16,170 bases of DNA, taken from assembly GCA_043729515.1 (NCBI GenBank), contig JAYTLK010000084.1, positions 1-16,170 on the forward strand, read 5' to 3'. The notes under the pieces are model-generated. The model saw only the letters and a list, made by a program, of their open reading frames with translations. It ran no database searches and had not been told where the DNA came from. Source of the DNA: JANXSS01 sp043729515. GTDB lineage: Bacteria; Pseudomonadota; Gammaproteobacteria; Burkholderiales; Burkholderiaceae_D. Numbering within the stretch: position 1 is the stretch's first letter; each line of letters starts with the position of its first letter. Positions 1 to 7,620 of the stretch are shown one piece after another. The position numbers were made by a program, and so were the translations under genes.

Positions 1-60
1 TCGAGGGTACGTGGTCGCGCGTAACGTTGTCAAGGCGTCAGGCCGCTCCGACCAGGCGCT
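1..60 (-). promoter_or_regulatory. Possible promoter beyond the smc stop, for a gene left of the window
   Basis: These 60 bases lie past the smc stop codon and hold no reading frame or T-tailed hairpin. On the minus strand there is a perfect TTGACA at 33-28, followed 18 bases later by TACCCT (9-4), which matches the -10 consensus at only three of six positions. This could start transcription of the next leftward gene, often zipA after smc in betaproteobacteria, but that gene is outside the window. The call rests almost entirely on the -35 hexamer. Confidence 0.2.
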
Positions 61-3000
61 TCAAGCCGCGGCGACGTCGGCGGCGAAACTGGCAGCCGAT
101 TCCATGTCCACCGCAACGATCCGCGAGACGCCCTGTTCCTGCATCGTCACGCCGATGAGCTGTTGCGCCATCTCCATGGCGATCTTGTTATGCGAAATGA
201 ACAGGAACTGCGTATGGGCGGACATGCGCTTGACCATCTTGCAGAAGCGCTCGGTATTGGCGTCGTCCAGCGGCGCATCGACTTCGTCGAGCAGACAGAA
301 CGGCGCGGGGTTCAATTGAAACATCGAAAACACCAGCGCGGTTGCCGTCAATGCCTTTTCGCCGCCGGAAAGCAGATGGATGGTGGCGTTCTTCTTGCCC
401 GGCGGTTGCGCCATCACCTGCACGCCGGAGTCGAGGATCTCGTCGCCGGTCATCACCAGCTTTGCCGTGCCGCCACCGAAGAGGATCGGGAACAGCTCGC
501 CAAAATGCGTGTTGACCTTGTCGAAGGTGTCCTGCAGCAGATCGCGGGTCTCGCGGTCGATCTTGTGGATCGCATCCTGCAGGGTGCTGATTGCCTCGTT
601 CAGGTCGGCGGTCTGGGCATCGAGGAACTGCTTGCGCTCGGACGCCTGCGCCAGTTCATCCAGGGCTGCCAGGTTGACCGCACCCAGCGCCGCGATCGCG
701 TTGGTCAGCCGCGTGACTTCGCCTTGCAGCCAGGACGGACGCATGTCCGCGGCGAGCTTTTCGGTCAAGACGGCTTCATCGGCCTGGGCCTCGATCAGAT
801 GCTGCGCAAATTGCTCCTGGTTCAGACGGGCAGCCTGTTCCTTCAACTGCAGCTCCATGATGCGCTCGCGCTGCGGCTGCAGGCTGCGTTCGTGCTGCAG
901 CCGGGATTCATCATGATGGCGCAGCTTCTGGGTCAGTTGATCGAGTTCATGACGCGCATCGGCCAGCGCCCGTTCCTGGCCGCTGCGCCGCTCGAGCAGG
1001 CTCTGCAGGCCGGCCTGCGCGGTCTGGTCGTCCAGTGTTTCCAGTTCCAGGTTGCCCTGCTCCATGTTGGCGAACAGCTGCGCTGCCTGTTCCTGCGCCG
1101 TGCCGATGCTGCGCCGCAGTTCCTCGATGCGATTGCGATGGCTTTTTTCGGCAAAGGCGGATTCCTGGGCAGCGCGTTCGAGCTCGCGCAGGCGCAGCCT
1201 CGCATCGTTGAGCCGCTGTTCCTTGTCCAGATAATCGGTCTGGCCATCTTCATGCGCTTCCTGCAACGTCGCCAGGGCCAGGTCGAGCTCCTCGAAACGG
1301 GCTTCGGACAGGGCCTGCACTTCCTGCTGCTCTTCTTCCAGCGCTGCGATTTCCGCCAGGTCGGTGGCGATCTGGCCGCTGCGCTGCTCGAAGCGGCTTT
1401 GGACATCCGACAGTTTCATTACCTCCAGCTGCAGGCCATGGACCGTCTGGGTCGTGCCGGCCGCACGCTGCCGCAGTTCCTGGAGCTGCTGGGTCGCCTG
1501 CGTCAGCGCGGCATCGGCCTGTACGGCACGGGTGCGGGCGTCGTCGGCCAGCATTTGTTGGGCCCGGAGTTGCTTGCCGAGATTGTCGATCTCCTGCTGG
1601 CGCGCCAGCATGCCGTCCTGCTCGGCATCCGGCGCATAGAAGCGCACGCTCGAGCGGGCAACCACATGGCCGGCACGCGTGACGAACACGCCGCCTGCTG
1701 GCAGCGCATGACGTTGCACGAGCGCAGTGGCCGCATCCTCCGCCACATAGACATCGTGCAGCCAATCCTGCATCAGGCTGCGCAGACTCGGGTCCTTCAA
1801 TTGCAGCAGATCGATCAGCGGTTTCGCACCCGCCGGAGCCGAAGCAGAAGGAGCGGCCGGCAGACTCCCCGCAGCCGGCAAGGCACACAGCGCCAGCTTG
1901 GCCGGCGGCGCATCGGCAAAAAACGCCTTGGCCCAGTCCAGGTTCGATACTTCCAGCGCAGCGGTGCGCTCGCGTAACACCGATTCCAGTGCGGTCTCCC
2001 AGCCGGCACTGATCTGCAGCTTTTGCCACATGCGCGGCAAGCCGGCGAGTTCATGTTTTTTCAGCCAGGGCTGTACCTTGCCTTGCGACTGCACGTTTTC
2101 CTGCAATTGCTTCAAGGCCGACAGTCGCGCGTCGAGCTGGGCCTGCGTTCCATTTTCGGACTGCACCGCGGCCTGGCCTTCGCGGCGCGCCTGCTCCAGC
2201 TGTGGCTGGCGCTGCTGGGCAGCGTCGAGCTGGTGGCTGATCTCTTCCAGAACCGCCTGCTTTTCTTCCAGTTGCAGCCGCAGGTCGTCCAGGTGTGCGT
2301 TGTCGGGCAGATGCATGCCGGAGCGTTCCTGGCTGAGCCGTTCGCGCCGCAAGCTCAGGCCCGACAGGATGCCGGCGGCATTGCGCTGATGCGTCGATTC
2401 GAGCGCGATCTGCTGTTGCGCCTGCATGATCCTGGCGCGCGACTCGGTCGTTTTTTCCTGCGCGGCGCGCCATGCCAGCTCCATTGCCGGCAACAGATCT
2501 TGCTGGCGGAGGGCGGCCTCGCCGGCTTCTTCCACCTGCATCGCCTGCTCTTCAAGCCGTGCCTCGGCCTCGGCCAGTTCGTCGGCGTGTTGCGCACCCT
2601 GGCGCTGCCATTGGTCGCGCTGCGCTTTCAAGGAATTAAGTTGGGATTGCAGCCGGCCGCGCGATTCGATGACGAACTTGATCTGCGCTTCCAGACTGCC
2701 GATCTCGGAATTGGTCTGGTAGAGATGTCCCTGCGCATGATGCATGCGGTCGCCGGCCGTGTAATGCGCCTGGCGCATTTGCTCCAGTTCTGTCTCGACA
2801 TGCCGCAGCGCTGCCGTCTGTGCTTCGAGCGCGTTCTGGGCATGGTCGATGTCGGCAAAAAATCTTGCCTGCTCCTGCGCTGCCTCATTGCGTCGCAGCA
2901 GCCACAGCAGCTTCTGCTTTTCGTCCTGATCGCCTTGCAGGGAGCGGAATTTTTGGGCCACTGCAGCTTGTGCCTGCAGCTTTTCCAGATTCGCATTCAG

Positions 3001-3600
3001 CTCGCGCAGGATATCGTCGACCCGGATCAGGTTTTCACGGGTGTCGTGCAGGCGGTTCTCGGTTTCACGCCGGCGTTCCTTGTATTTCGATACGCCCGCG
3101 GCTTCTTCCAGAAAAATACGCAATTCTTCCGGACGCGCCTCGATGATGCGGCTGATCATGCCCTGGCCGATGATGGCGTAGGCGCGCGGACCAAGTCCCG
3201 TGCCCAAAAAGATGTCCTGTATGTCGCGCCGCCGTACCGCCTGATTGTTGATGTAATAAGTGGAGGTGCCGTCGCGCGTCAGGGTGCGCTTGACGGCGAT
3301 CTCCGCATAGCGCCCCCATTGCCCGGCCGCCTTGCCCTCGCCATTGTCGAACACCAGTTCGACAGAGGAGCGGCCGGCCGGCTTGCGGTGCGTGGTGCCG
3401 TTGAAGATCACGTCCTGCATCGACTCGCCACGCAACTCAGACGCTTTCGACTCGCCGAGCACCCAACGCACGGCGTCGATGATGTTCGATTTGCCGCAAC
3501 CGTTCGGGCCGACCACCCCGACCAGCTGCCCGGGCACCTGGAAATTTGTCGGATCGACAAAGGATTTAAAGCCGGAAAGTTTGATCGAGGTAAGTCGCAC
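61..3600 (-). CDS. smc: Chromosome segregation protein SMC
   Basis: SMC is the ATPase arm of the bacterial condensin; as a dimer with ScpA and ScpB it organises and segregates replicated chromosomes. At 1179 aa it has the usual family length and domain order: an N-terminal ATPase half with Walker A GPNGCGKS (residues 31-38) and Q-loop GQGMISRII (145-153), a long Q/E/R-rich coiled coil from about 170 to 500, a hinge near 520-660, a returning coiled coil to about 1010, and a C-terminal half with signature LLSGGEK (from 1076) and Walker B/D-loop LLDEVDAPLDD (from 1103). The GTG start at 3600 gives the family N-terminus (M/V)RLTSIKLSGFKSF; an in-frame ATG at 3684 would add 28 residues that look like untranslated leader. 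The gene is divergent from dapC. Long open frames on the opposite strand are composition shadows. Confidence 0.97.
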   Translation of the reverse strand: MRLTSIKLSGFKSFVDPTNFQVPGQLVGVVGPNGCGKSNIIDAVRWVLGESKASELRGESMQDVIFNGTTHRKPAGRSSVELVFDNGEGKAAGQWGRYAEIAVKRTLTRDGTSTYYINNQAVRRRDIQDIFLGTGLGPRAYAIIGQGMISRIIEARPEELRIFLEEAAGVSKYKERRRETENRLHDTRENLIRVDDILRELNANLEKLQAQAAVAQKFRSLQGDQDEKQKLLWLLRRNEAAQEQARFFADIDHAQNALEAQTAALRHVETELEQMRQAHYTAGDRMHHAQGHLYQTNSEIGSLEAQIKFVIESRGRLQSQLNSLKAQRDQWQRQGAQHADELAEAEARLEEQAMQVEEAGEAALRQQDLLPAMELAWRAAQEKTTESRARIMQAQQQIALESTHQRNAAGILSGLSLRRERLSQERSGMHLPDNAHLDDLRLQLEEKQAVLEEISHQLDAAQQRQPQLEQARREGQAAVQSENGTQAQLDARLSALKQLQENVQSQGKVQPWLKKHELAGLPRMWQKLQISAGWETALESVLRERTAALEVSNLDWAKAFFADAPPAKLALCALPAAGSLPAAPSASAPAGAKPLIDLLQLKDPSLRSLMQDWLHDVYVAEDAATALVQRHALPAGGVFVTRAGHVVARSSVRFYAPDAEQDGMLARQQEIDNLGKQLRAQQMLADDARTRAVQADAALTQATQQLQELRQRAAGTTQTVHGLQLEVMKLSDVQSRFEQRSGQIATDLAEIAALEEEQQEVQALSEARFEELDLALATLQEAHEDGQTDYLDKEQRLNDARLRLRELERAAQESAFAEKSHRNRIEELRRSIGTAQEQAAQLFANMEQGNLELETLDDQTAQAGLQSLLERRSGQERALADARHELDQLTQKLRHHDESRLQHERSLQPQRERIMELQLKEQAARLNQEQFAQHLIEAQADEAVLTEKLAADMRPSWLQGEVTRLTNAIAALGAVNLAALDELAQASERKQFLDAQTADLNEAISTLQDAIHKIDRETRDLLQDTFDKVNTHFGELFPILFGGGTAKLVMTGDEILDSGVQVMAQPPGKKNATIHLLSGGEKALTATALVFSMFQLNPAPFCLLDEVDAPLDDANTERFCKMVKRMSAHTQFLFISHNKIAMEMAQQLIGVTMQEQGVSRIVAVDMESAASFAADVAAA

Positions 3601-3708
3601 GGGTAATCCGGTTATATCCGTCAGGATGAATTCGTCGAAATGGAAAGGCGGTGGATGCCAGGGTCGCACACGGCCATCAACCAAGGACCCGAGCGGCGAT
3701 GGGGACGG

Positions 3709-3717
3709 ATCATATCA
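3709..3717 (-). promoter_or_regulatory. Candidate smc promoter (extended -10)
   Basis: On the minus strand the sequence reads TGATATGAT, a TGn-extended -10 hexamer with five of six consensus bases. It lies about 110 bases upstream of the smc GTG. There is no good -35 at 17 bases, which extended -10 promoters can tolerate. The assignment is inference from sequence alone. Confidence 0.35.
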
Positions 3718-3750
3718 TTCCAAATGCCGTTCCCGCAGCAGCGCGAGCGG

Positions 3751-3772
3751 GCCCGGCGCTATAATGCCGGGC
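3751..3772 (+). promoter_or_regulatory. TATAAT -10 element framed by a perfect inverted repeat, upstream of dapC
   Basis: A perfect TATAAT sits at 3760-3765. It is flanked by GCCCGGC (3751-3757) and GCCGGGC (3766-3772), which are exact reverse complements around an 8-base centre. It is the best -10 match in the divergent region and lies about 140 bases before the dapC GTG. No good -35 occurs at 16-18 bases, so activity would depend on an activator or a weak -35. The dyad could be an operator overlapping the -10 or a simple hairpin. Confidence 0.4.
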
Positions 3773-3903
3773 TGCGTCAGGGGTTGCGTCGACAGCGTCG
3801 TGGCCGACCTTGCAGTGGTTTGCCTGCGCACCCTCGGCCGCGCTTCCCCGGCCCGGCGGGCCATGCCAGGTTCGGCATCAGATCAACGTTTTCGGCACTC
3901 CTC

Positions 3904-5112
3904 GTGAATCCACTTCTCGCACAGCTTCAGCCTTATCCTTTCGAAAAACTGAAGCAACTGCTGGCCGGGGTAACGCCGTCGTCCGCGCATGCGCCGATCA
4001 GTCTCGGCATCGGTGAACCGAAACATCCGACACCCGCATTCATCAAGCAGGCAATGACCGACAACCTGGGTGGACTGGCTGTTTATCCGAGCACTGCCGG
4101 TACCGATGCGCTTCGGGCGGCAATTGCAGGCTGGCTGGCACGGCGCTATGGATTGCCCGCACTTGACCCCGCCACCCAGGTGCTGCCGGTCAACGGCTCG
4201 CGAGAAGCCTTGTTCGCCTTGGCGCAGACGGTGATAGACCCACGCGCCGACGCGCTGGTGCTGTGCCCGAACCCGCTCTATCAGATCTACGAGGGCGCGG
4301 CTTATCTGGCAGGCGCCACACCGAGCTTCGTCAGCGCCGACCCGGCCCGCAATTTCGCGCCTGACTACCCGTCGGTGCCGGCCACCGTCTGGCCACGCGT
4401 GCAATTGCTCTACGTGTGCTCTCCCGGAAACCCGACCGGCGCCGTGTTGTCGCTGGACGACTGGGCGGAACTGTTCGCGTTGTCGGATCAGCATGGTTTC
4501 GTGATTGCTGCCGACGAATGCTATTCCGAGATCTATTTCAAGGAGCCACCGCTGGGTGCGCTCGAGGCCGCCCACAAGCTTGGCCGCACGGGTTATCCGC
4601 GCCTGATCGCGTTTTCCAGCCTGTCGAAACGCTCCAACGTGCCTGGCATGCGCTCCGGCTTCGTGGCGGGAGACGCCGCCATCCTGAAGCAGTTCCTCTT
4701 GTACCGGACCTATCACGGCGGCGCCATGAGCCCAACGGTGCAGGCAGCGTCGATCGCCGCCTGGAACGACGAGGCCCACGTAGCGGAAAACCGTGCCCTG
4801 TACCTGGAAAAATTCAGCCGGATCACGCCGATGCTGCAAGAAGTCATGGCAGTCGAACTGCCCGACGCCGGCTTCTACTTGTGGGGCAAAGTCGACACCC
4901 GGTTCCCGATCAGCGACACCGAGTTCGCCCGCCGCCTGTATGCCGAATATAATGTCACAGTGTTGCCTGGTAGCTACTTAGGGCGTTCGCCGGCCGATGG
5001 CAGCAGCAATCCCGGCGCCAACCGGATCCGCATGGCGCTGGTAGCCGAGGTGGATGAATGCCTGGAGGCAGCGCGCCGCATCGTCGCATTCGGCACGTCG
5101 CTCCTGCGCTGA
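3904..5112 (+). CDS. dapC: Succinyldiaminopimelate transaminase (DapC)
   Basis: This is a PLP-dependent aminotransferase of fold type I (402 aa). It transfers an amino group from glutamate to N-succinyl-2-amino-6-ketopimelate in the succinylase branch of lysine and meso-diaminopimelate synthesis. Visible motifs are SPGNPTG (173-179), the ADECYSE segment whose Asp204 should contact the PLP pyridine nitrogen, and SSLSKRSN with Lys242 as the Schiff-base lysine. A GTG start gives VNPLLAQLQPYPFEKL, as in Burkholderiales DapC; no clear ribosome-binding site precedes it. Aminotransferase subfamilies are easily confused, but dapD lies 60 bases downstream and dapE follows in the same run, which makes DapC much more likely than a generic aspartate/tyrosine-type enzyme. 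Confidence 0.93.
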   Translation: MNPLLAQLQPYPFEKLKQLLAGVTPSSAHAPISLGIGEPKHPTPAFIKQAMTDNLGGLAVYPSTAGTDALRAAIAGWLARRYGLPALDPATQVLPVNGSREALFALAQTVIDPRADALVLCPNPLYQIYEGAAYLAGATPSFVSADPARNFAPDYPSVPATVWPRVQLLYVCSPGNPTGAVLSLDDWAELFALSDQHGFVIAADECYSEIYFKEPPLGALEAAHKLGRTGYPRLIAFSSLSKRSNVPGMRSGFVAGDAAILKQFLLYRTYHGGAMSPTVQAASIAAWNDEAHVAENRALYLEKFSRITPMLQEVMAVELPDAGFYLWGKVDTRFPISDTEFARRLYAEYNVTVLPGSYLGRSPADGSSNPGANRIRMALVAEVDECLEAARRIVAFGTSLLR

Positions 5113-5172
5113 GGCGCTCGCTGCGCTGCCATTTTTACCGATTTCTCAAGACTTTTTGACTGGCCAGACATC

Positions 5173-6000
5173 ATGACGCAACAACTTCAACAAACCATCG
5201 ACCAGGCGTGGGAAGAGCGCACTTCCTTTTCGCCGAAATCAGCACCGACCGACGTGCGCAAAGCCGTCGCCCACGTCCTGCGCGAGCTCGACGCCGGCAG
5301 CCTGCGGGTGGCCCAGAAGATCGATGGCGCCTGGCAGGTCAACCAATGGATCAAGAAGGCCGTGCTCCTGTCATTCCGCCTGGAGGACAACCTGCCGATG
5401 CCGGCCGGCGCCGACCTGCAGTTCTACGACAAGGTGCCGACCAAGTTCGCCGGTTACACGGCCGACGATTTCGCGCGCGGCGGTTTCCGGGTGGTGCCGC
5501 CGGCAGTCGCCCGGCGCGGCAGCTTCATCGGCCGCAACGTCGTGCTGATGCCGTCCTATGTCAACATCGGGGCTTATGTCGACGAAGGCACCATGGTCGA
5601 CACCTGGGCCACCGTCGGCTCCTGCGCCCAGATCGGCAAGAACGTGCACCTGTCGGGTGGCGTCGGCATCGGCGGCGTGCTGGAGCCCATGCAGGCCAAC
5701 CCGACCATCATCGAGGACAACTGCTTCATCGGTGCCCGGTCGGAAGTCGTCGAAGGCGTGATCGTCGAAGAAAATTCGGTGATCTCGATGGGCGTCTACA
5801 TCGGCCAGTCGACCAAGATCTACGACCGCGCCACCGGCGAAGTGACCTACGGCCGCATTCCGGCGGGTTCGGTCGTCGTTTCCGGCAATTTGCCGTCGGC
5901 TGATGGCAAGTACAGCCTGTATTGCGCCGTGATCGTCAAGCGGGTCGATGCCAGGACCCGGGCCAAGACCGCTATCAATGAATTGCTGCGCGAAGCATGA
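5173..6000 (+). CDS. dapD: Tetrahydrodipicolinate N-succinyltransferase (DapD)
   Basis: This cytoplasmic enzyme uses succinyl-CoA to succinylate tetrahydrodipicolinate, the committed step of the succinylase route to diaminopimelate and lysine. The product is 275 aa, against 274 in E. coli, and is very similar to that protein throughout. An N-terminal helical region (1-100) is followed by the left-handed beta-helix of hexapeptide repeats (about 105-240). Family blocks include YDKVPTKF (85-92), MVDTWATVGSCAQIGKNVHL (141-160) and SGGVGIGGVLEP (161-172). The ATG at 5173 gives the expected N-terminus. The gene follows dapC after 60 bases with no terminator-like structure, so the two are probably cotranscribed. 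Confidence 0.98.
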   Translation: MTQQLQQTIDQAWEERTSFSPKSAPTDVRKAVAHVLRELDAGSLRVAQKIDGAWQVNQWIKKAVLLSFRLEDNLPMPAGADLQFYDKVPTKFAGYTADDFARGGFRVVPPAVARRGSFIGRNVVLMPSYVNIGAYVDEGTMVDTWATVGSCAQIGKNVHLSGGVGIGGVLEPMQANPTIIEDNCFIGARSEVVEGVIVEENSVISMGVYIGQSTKIYDRATGEVTYGRIPAGSVVVSGNLPSADGKYSLYCAVIVKRVDARTRAKTAINELLREA

Positions 6001-6086
6001 TGATGGCCTGATCCAAGCTGCTGCAGGCAAACGAAACGCAAAGCAGCAAACAAAACCGAACCACTCATTACCTCACCTGGAATCTC
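6001..6086 (+). other. Short dapD-pilU spacer
   Basis: This 86-base spacer contains an A/C-rich, G-poor tract at about 6027-6065 of repeated CAAA/GAAA-like words. There is no hairpin followed by T residues, so nothing argues against readthrough from dapD. A GGA five bases before the ATG at 6087 is the only ribosome-binding-site-like element. Confidence 0.5.
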
Positions 6087-7226
6087 ATGGCCATTGACCG
6101 CTTGTTCTTGCTGATGAAGGAAAAAGCCGCGTCCGACATGTTCTTTGCGGTCAACGCGCCGATCCAGGTGAAGATCAACGGCATCCTGTATCCGATCAAC
6201 CAGCAGAAGATGGATCGGGCAATGATCCTGAATTTGCTCAACGAAGTCGTGCCGGCGGCGCGCATGGCCGAGCTCGACCGCGAAAACGAACTCAACATCG
6301 GCATTCCGGTCAGCGGCGTCGGCAGTTTCCGGTTGTCGGCCTTCCGCCAGCGCGGCAGCATCTCGGCCGTCCTGCGTTATATCCCGAGCCATATTCCGGC
6401 GCTGAAGGATGCCAACCTGCCGCCGCAACTGGCCGAGCTGATCATGGAGAAGCGCGGGCTGCTGCTGGTGGTTGGCGCCACCGGTTCCGGCAAGTCGACC
6501 ACCATCGCCTCGATGCTGGACCACCGCAATGAATCTGTCGCCGGCCATATCCTGACGCTGGAAGATCCGATCGAATTCCTGTTCAAGAACAAGCGCTCGA
6601 TCGTCAATCAACGTGAAATCGGCTCCGATTCCGCCTCCCTCGGCCTGGCCCTGAAAAATGCCCTGCGCCAGGCGCCGGACTGCATCCTGATCGGCGAAAT
6701 CCGCGACAAGGAAACGATGTCGGCCGCCATTGCGTATTCCCAATCAGGCCATTTGGTCGTCGCGACCTTGCATGCGAACAACAGCTATCAGGCACTCAAC
6801 CGGATCATCAATTTTTTCCCGCTGGAGAACCGGCAGGCGCTATTGGCGGACCTGGCCGCGACCTTGAAGGCAGTGGTGTCGCAACGCCTGATCGCGGCCA
6901 TCGATGGCGGCCGCCGCGCGGCGGTCGAAATCCTGCTCAACACGCGCCATGTCGCTGAACTGATCGAAAAAGGGGATCTCGGCCAGGTCAAGGAAGCCAT
7001 CGAAAAAAGCATGGCACCGGGCTCACAAACGTTCGAGCAAGCCTTGTTGCAGATGATTTCGGCCAACGTGATCACGAAGGAAGAAGCGATGTCCCACGCC
7101 GATTCCGCAACGAACCTGTTCTGGCTGCTCAACAACAAGGCGGAGAAACCGCTGGAGCCGACATCGGCACCGTCGCCCGCCGCGGACGAAGGCGCCACCT
7201 TCACTGAATTCACGCTCAATGTCTGA
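6087..7226 (+). CDS. pilU: PilU-type type IV pilus retraction ATPase (PilT/PilU family)
   Basis: This is a hexameric secretion-type ATPase of the PilT/PilU branch, predicted to act at the inner-membrane base of type IV pili to drive or assist retraction. The 379-aa protein has an N-terminal PAS-like domain (about 1-100), Walker A GATGSGKST (130-138), Asp box ILTLEDPIEF (155-164), Walker B CILIGEIRD (199-207, catalytic Glu204) and His box GHLVVATLHANN (221-232). The segment RIINFFPLENR and the C-terminal region EEAMSHADSATNLFWLL are closer to PilU than to PilT. No other pilus gene is in the window; it sits between dapD and yffB and overlaps the yffB start by 8 bases. Family membership is firm; PilU rather than PilT is likely. 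The last 30 residues are a Pro/Ala/Ser/Glu-rich tail. Confidence 0.9.
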   Translation: MAIDRLFLLMKEKAASDMFFAVNAPIQVKINGILYPINQQKMDRAMILNLLNEVVPAARMAELDRENELNIGIPVSGVGSFRLSAFRQRGSISAVLRYIPSHIPALKDANLPPQLAELIMEKRGLLLVVGATGSGKSTTIASMLDHRNESVAGHILTLEDPIEFLFKNKRSIVNQREIGSDSASLGLALKNALRQAPDCILIGEIRDKETMSAAIAYSQSGHLVVATLHANNSYQALNRIINFFPLENRQALLADLAATLKAVVSQRLIAAIDGGRRAAVEILLNTRHVAELIEKGDLGQVKEAIEKSMAPGSQTFEQALLQMISANVITKEEAMSHADSATNLFWLLNNKAEKPLEPTSAPSPAADEGATFTEFTLNV

Positions 7227-7620
7227 CTTGCCGCCTCCCGCGGATATCATCCTTTTCGGCATTCCGCATTGTGATCAGGTCAGGAAAGCGCGCGCCTGGC
7301 TGACGGCGCAAGCAGTGAGTCATGCTTTCCATGACATCAGAAAGGCGCCGCTTCCAGCGTCCCTGTTGCATGCCTGGATCAGCCGCACCGGTTGGGAGCG
7401 TCTGGTCAATCGGCAGGGATCCACCTGGCGCACGCTTCCTGCCGGTCGCCAGGCCATGGTCACCGACGCTGCCGCTGCCATCACGCTGTTGCAGGAAGCG
7501 CCGTCGATCATGAAACGCCCGGTTCTGCAAGTTGGCGATCAGGTTGAGATCGGCTTCGACGAAACCCGGTATCAATCCCTTTTGTCCTTGCGGACATCGA
7601 CGCGACAGAATCCATCATGA
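7219..7620 (+). CDS. yffB: ArsC/Spx-family protein, YffB type
   Basis: This 133-aa protein has a thioredoxin fold and belongs to the arsenate reductase (ArsC)/Spx/MgsR superfamily. The N-terminal motif is FGIPHCDQVRKARAWL, with a single Cys18 followed by Asp rather than a CxxC pair. The later block IMKRPVL keeps the conserved Arg100-Pro101. Together with GWERLVNRQGSTWR this closely matches E. coli YffB, for which no physiological reaction is firmly known as far as I recall. True arsenate reduction is not implied. The ATG overlaps the end of pilU by 8 bases and the stop overlaps dapE by 4, so the three are translationally linked. E. coli yffB also lies just upstream of dapE. Confidence 0.9.
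   Translation: MSDLPPPADIILFGIPHCDQVRKARAWLTAQAVSHAFHDIRKAPLPASLLHAWISRTGWERLVNRQGSTWRTLPAGRQAMVTDAAAAITLLQEAPSIMKRPVLQVGDQVEIGFDETRYQSLLSLRTSTRQNPS

Larger units (their letters stand above)
3601..3903. other. Divergent intergenic region between smc and dapC
   Basis: These 303 bases separate two genes that read away from each other and hold no convincing gene. They contain an extended -10-like element facing smc (3709-3717), a perfect TATAAT facing dapC inside a 7-bp inverted repeat (3751-3772), and a G+C-rich hairpin GGCCC-GGC-GGGCC at 3850-3862. The frame of dapC stays open upstream to an ATG at 3640, but that extension resembles no DapC sequence I know. I saw no recognisable lysine riboswitch. 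Confidence 0.6.

Noticed and set aside
163..3606. Long plus-strand open frames (604 and 527 codons) opposite smc
   Set aside because: The minus strand here encodes an unmistakable full-length SMC. The opposite frames have no recognisable domain and are rich in Arg, Gln and Leu, as expected for the complement of G+C-rich coiled-coil coding sequence.
3773..3903. Lysine riboswitch in the dapC leader
   Set aside because: The leader is probably too short (about 140 bases), and I could not recognise the conserved core of that riboswitch. A covariance-model search would settle it.
3640..3903. N-terminal extension of DapC from the ATG at 3640
   Set aside because: It would add 88 residues unlike any DapC I know and would run through the TATAAT element and the hairpin. 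The GTG at 3904 gives the family N-terminus.
7219..7620. Arsenate reductase (ArsC)
   Set aside because: The overall sequence matches YffB, and no arsenic-resistance genes are nearby, so naming it an arsenate reductase would over-call the function.
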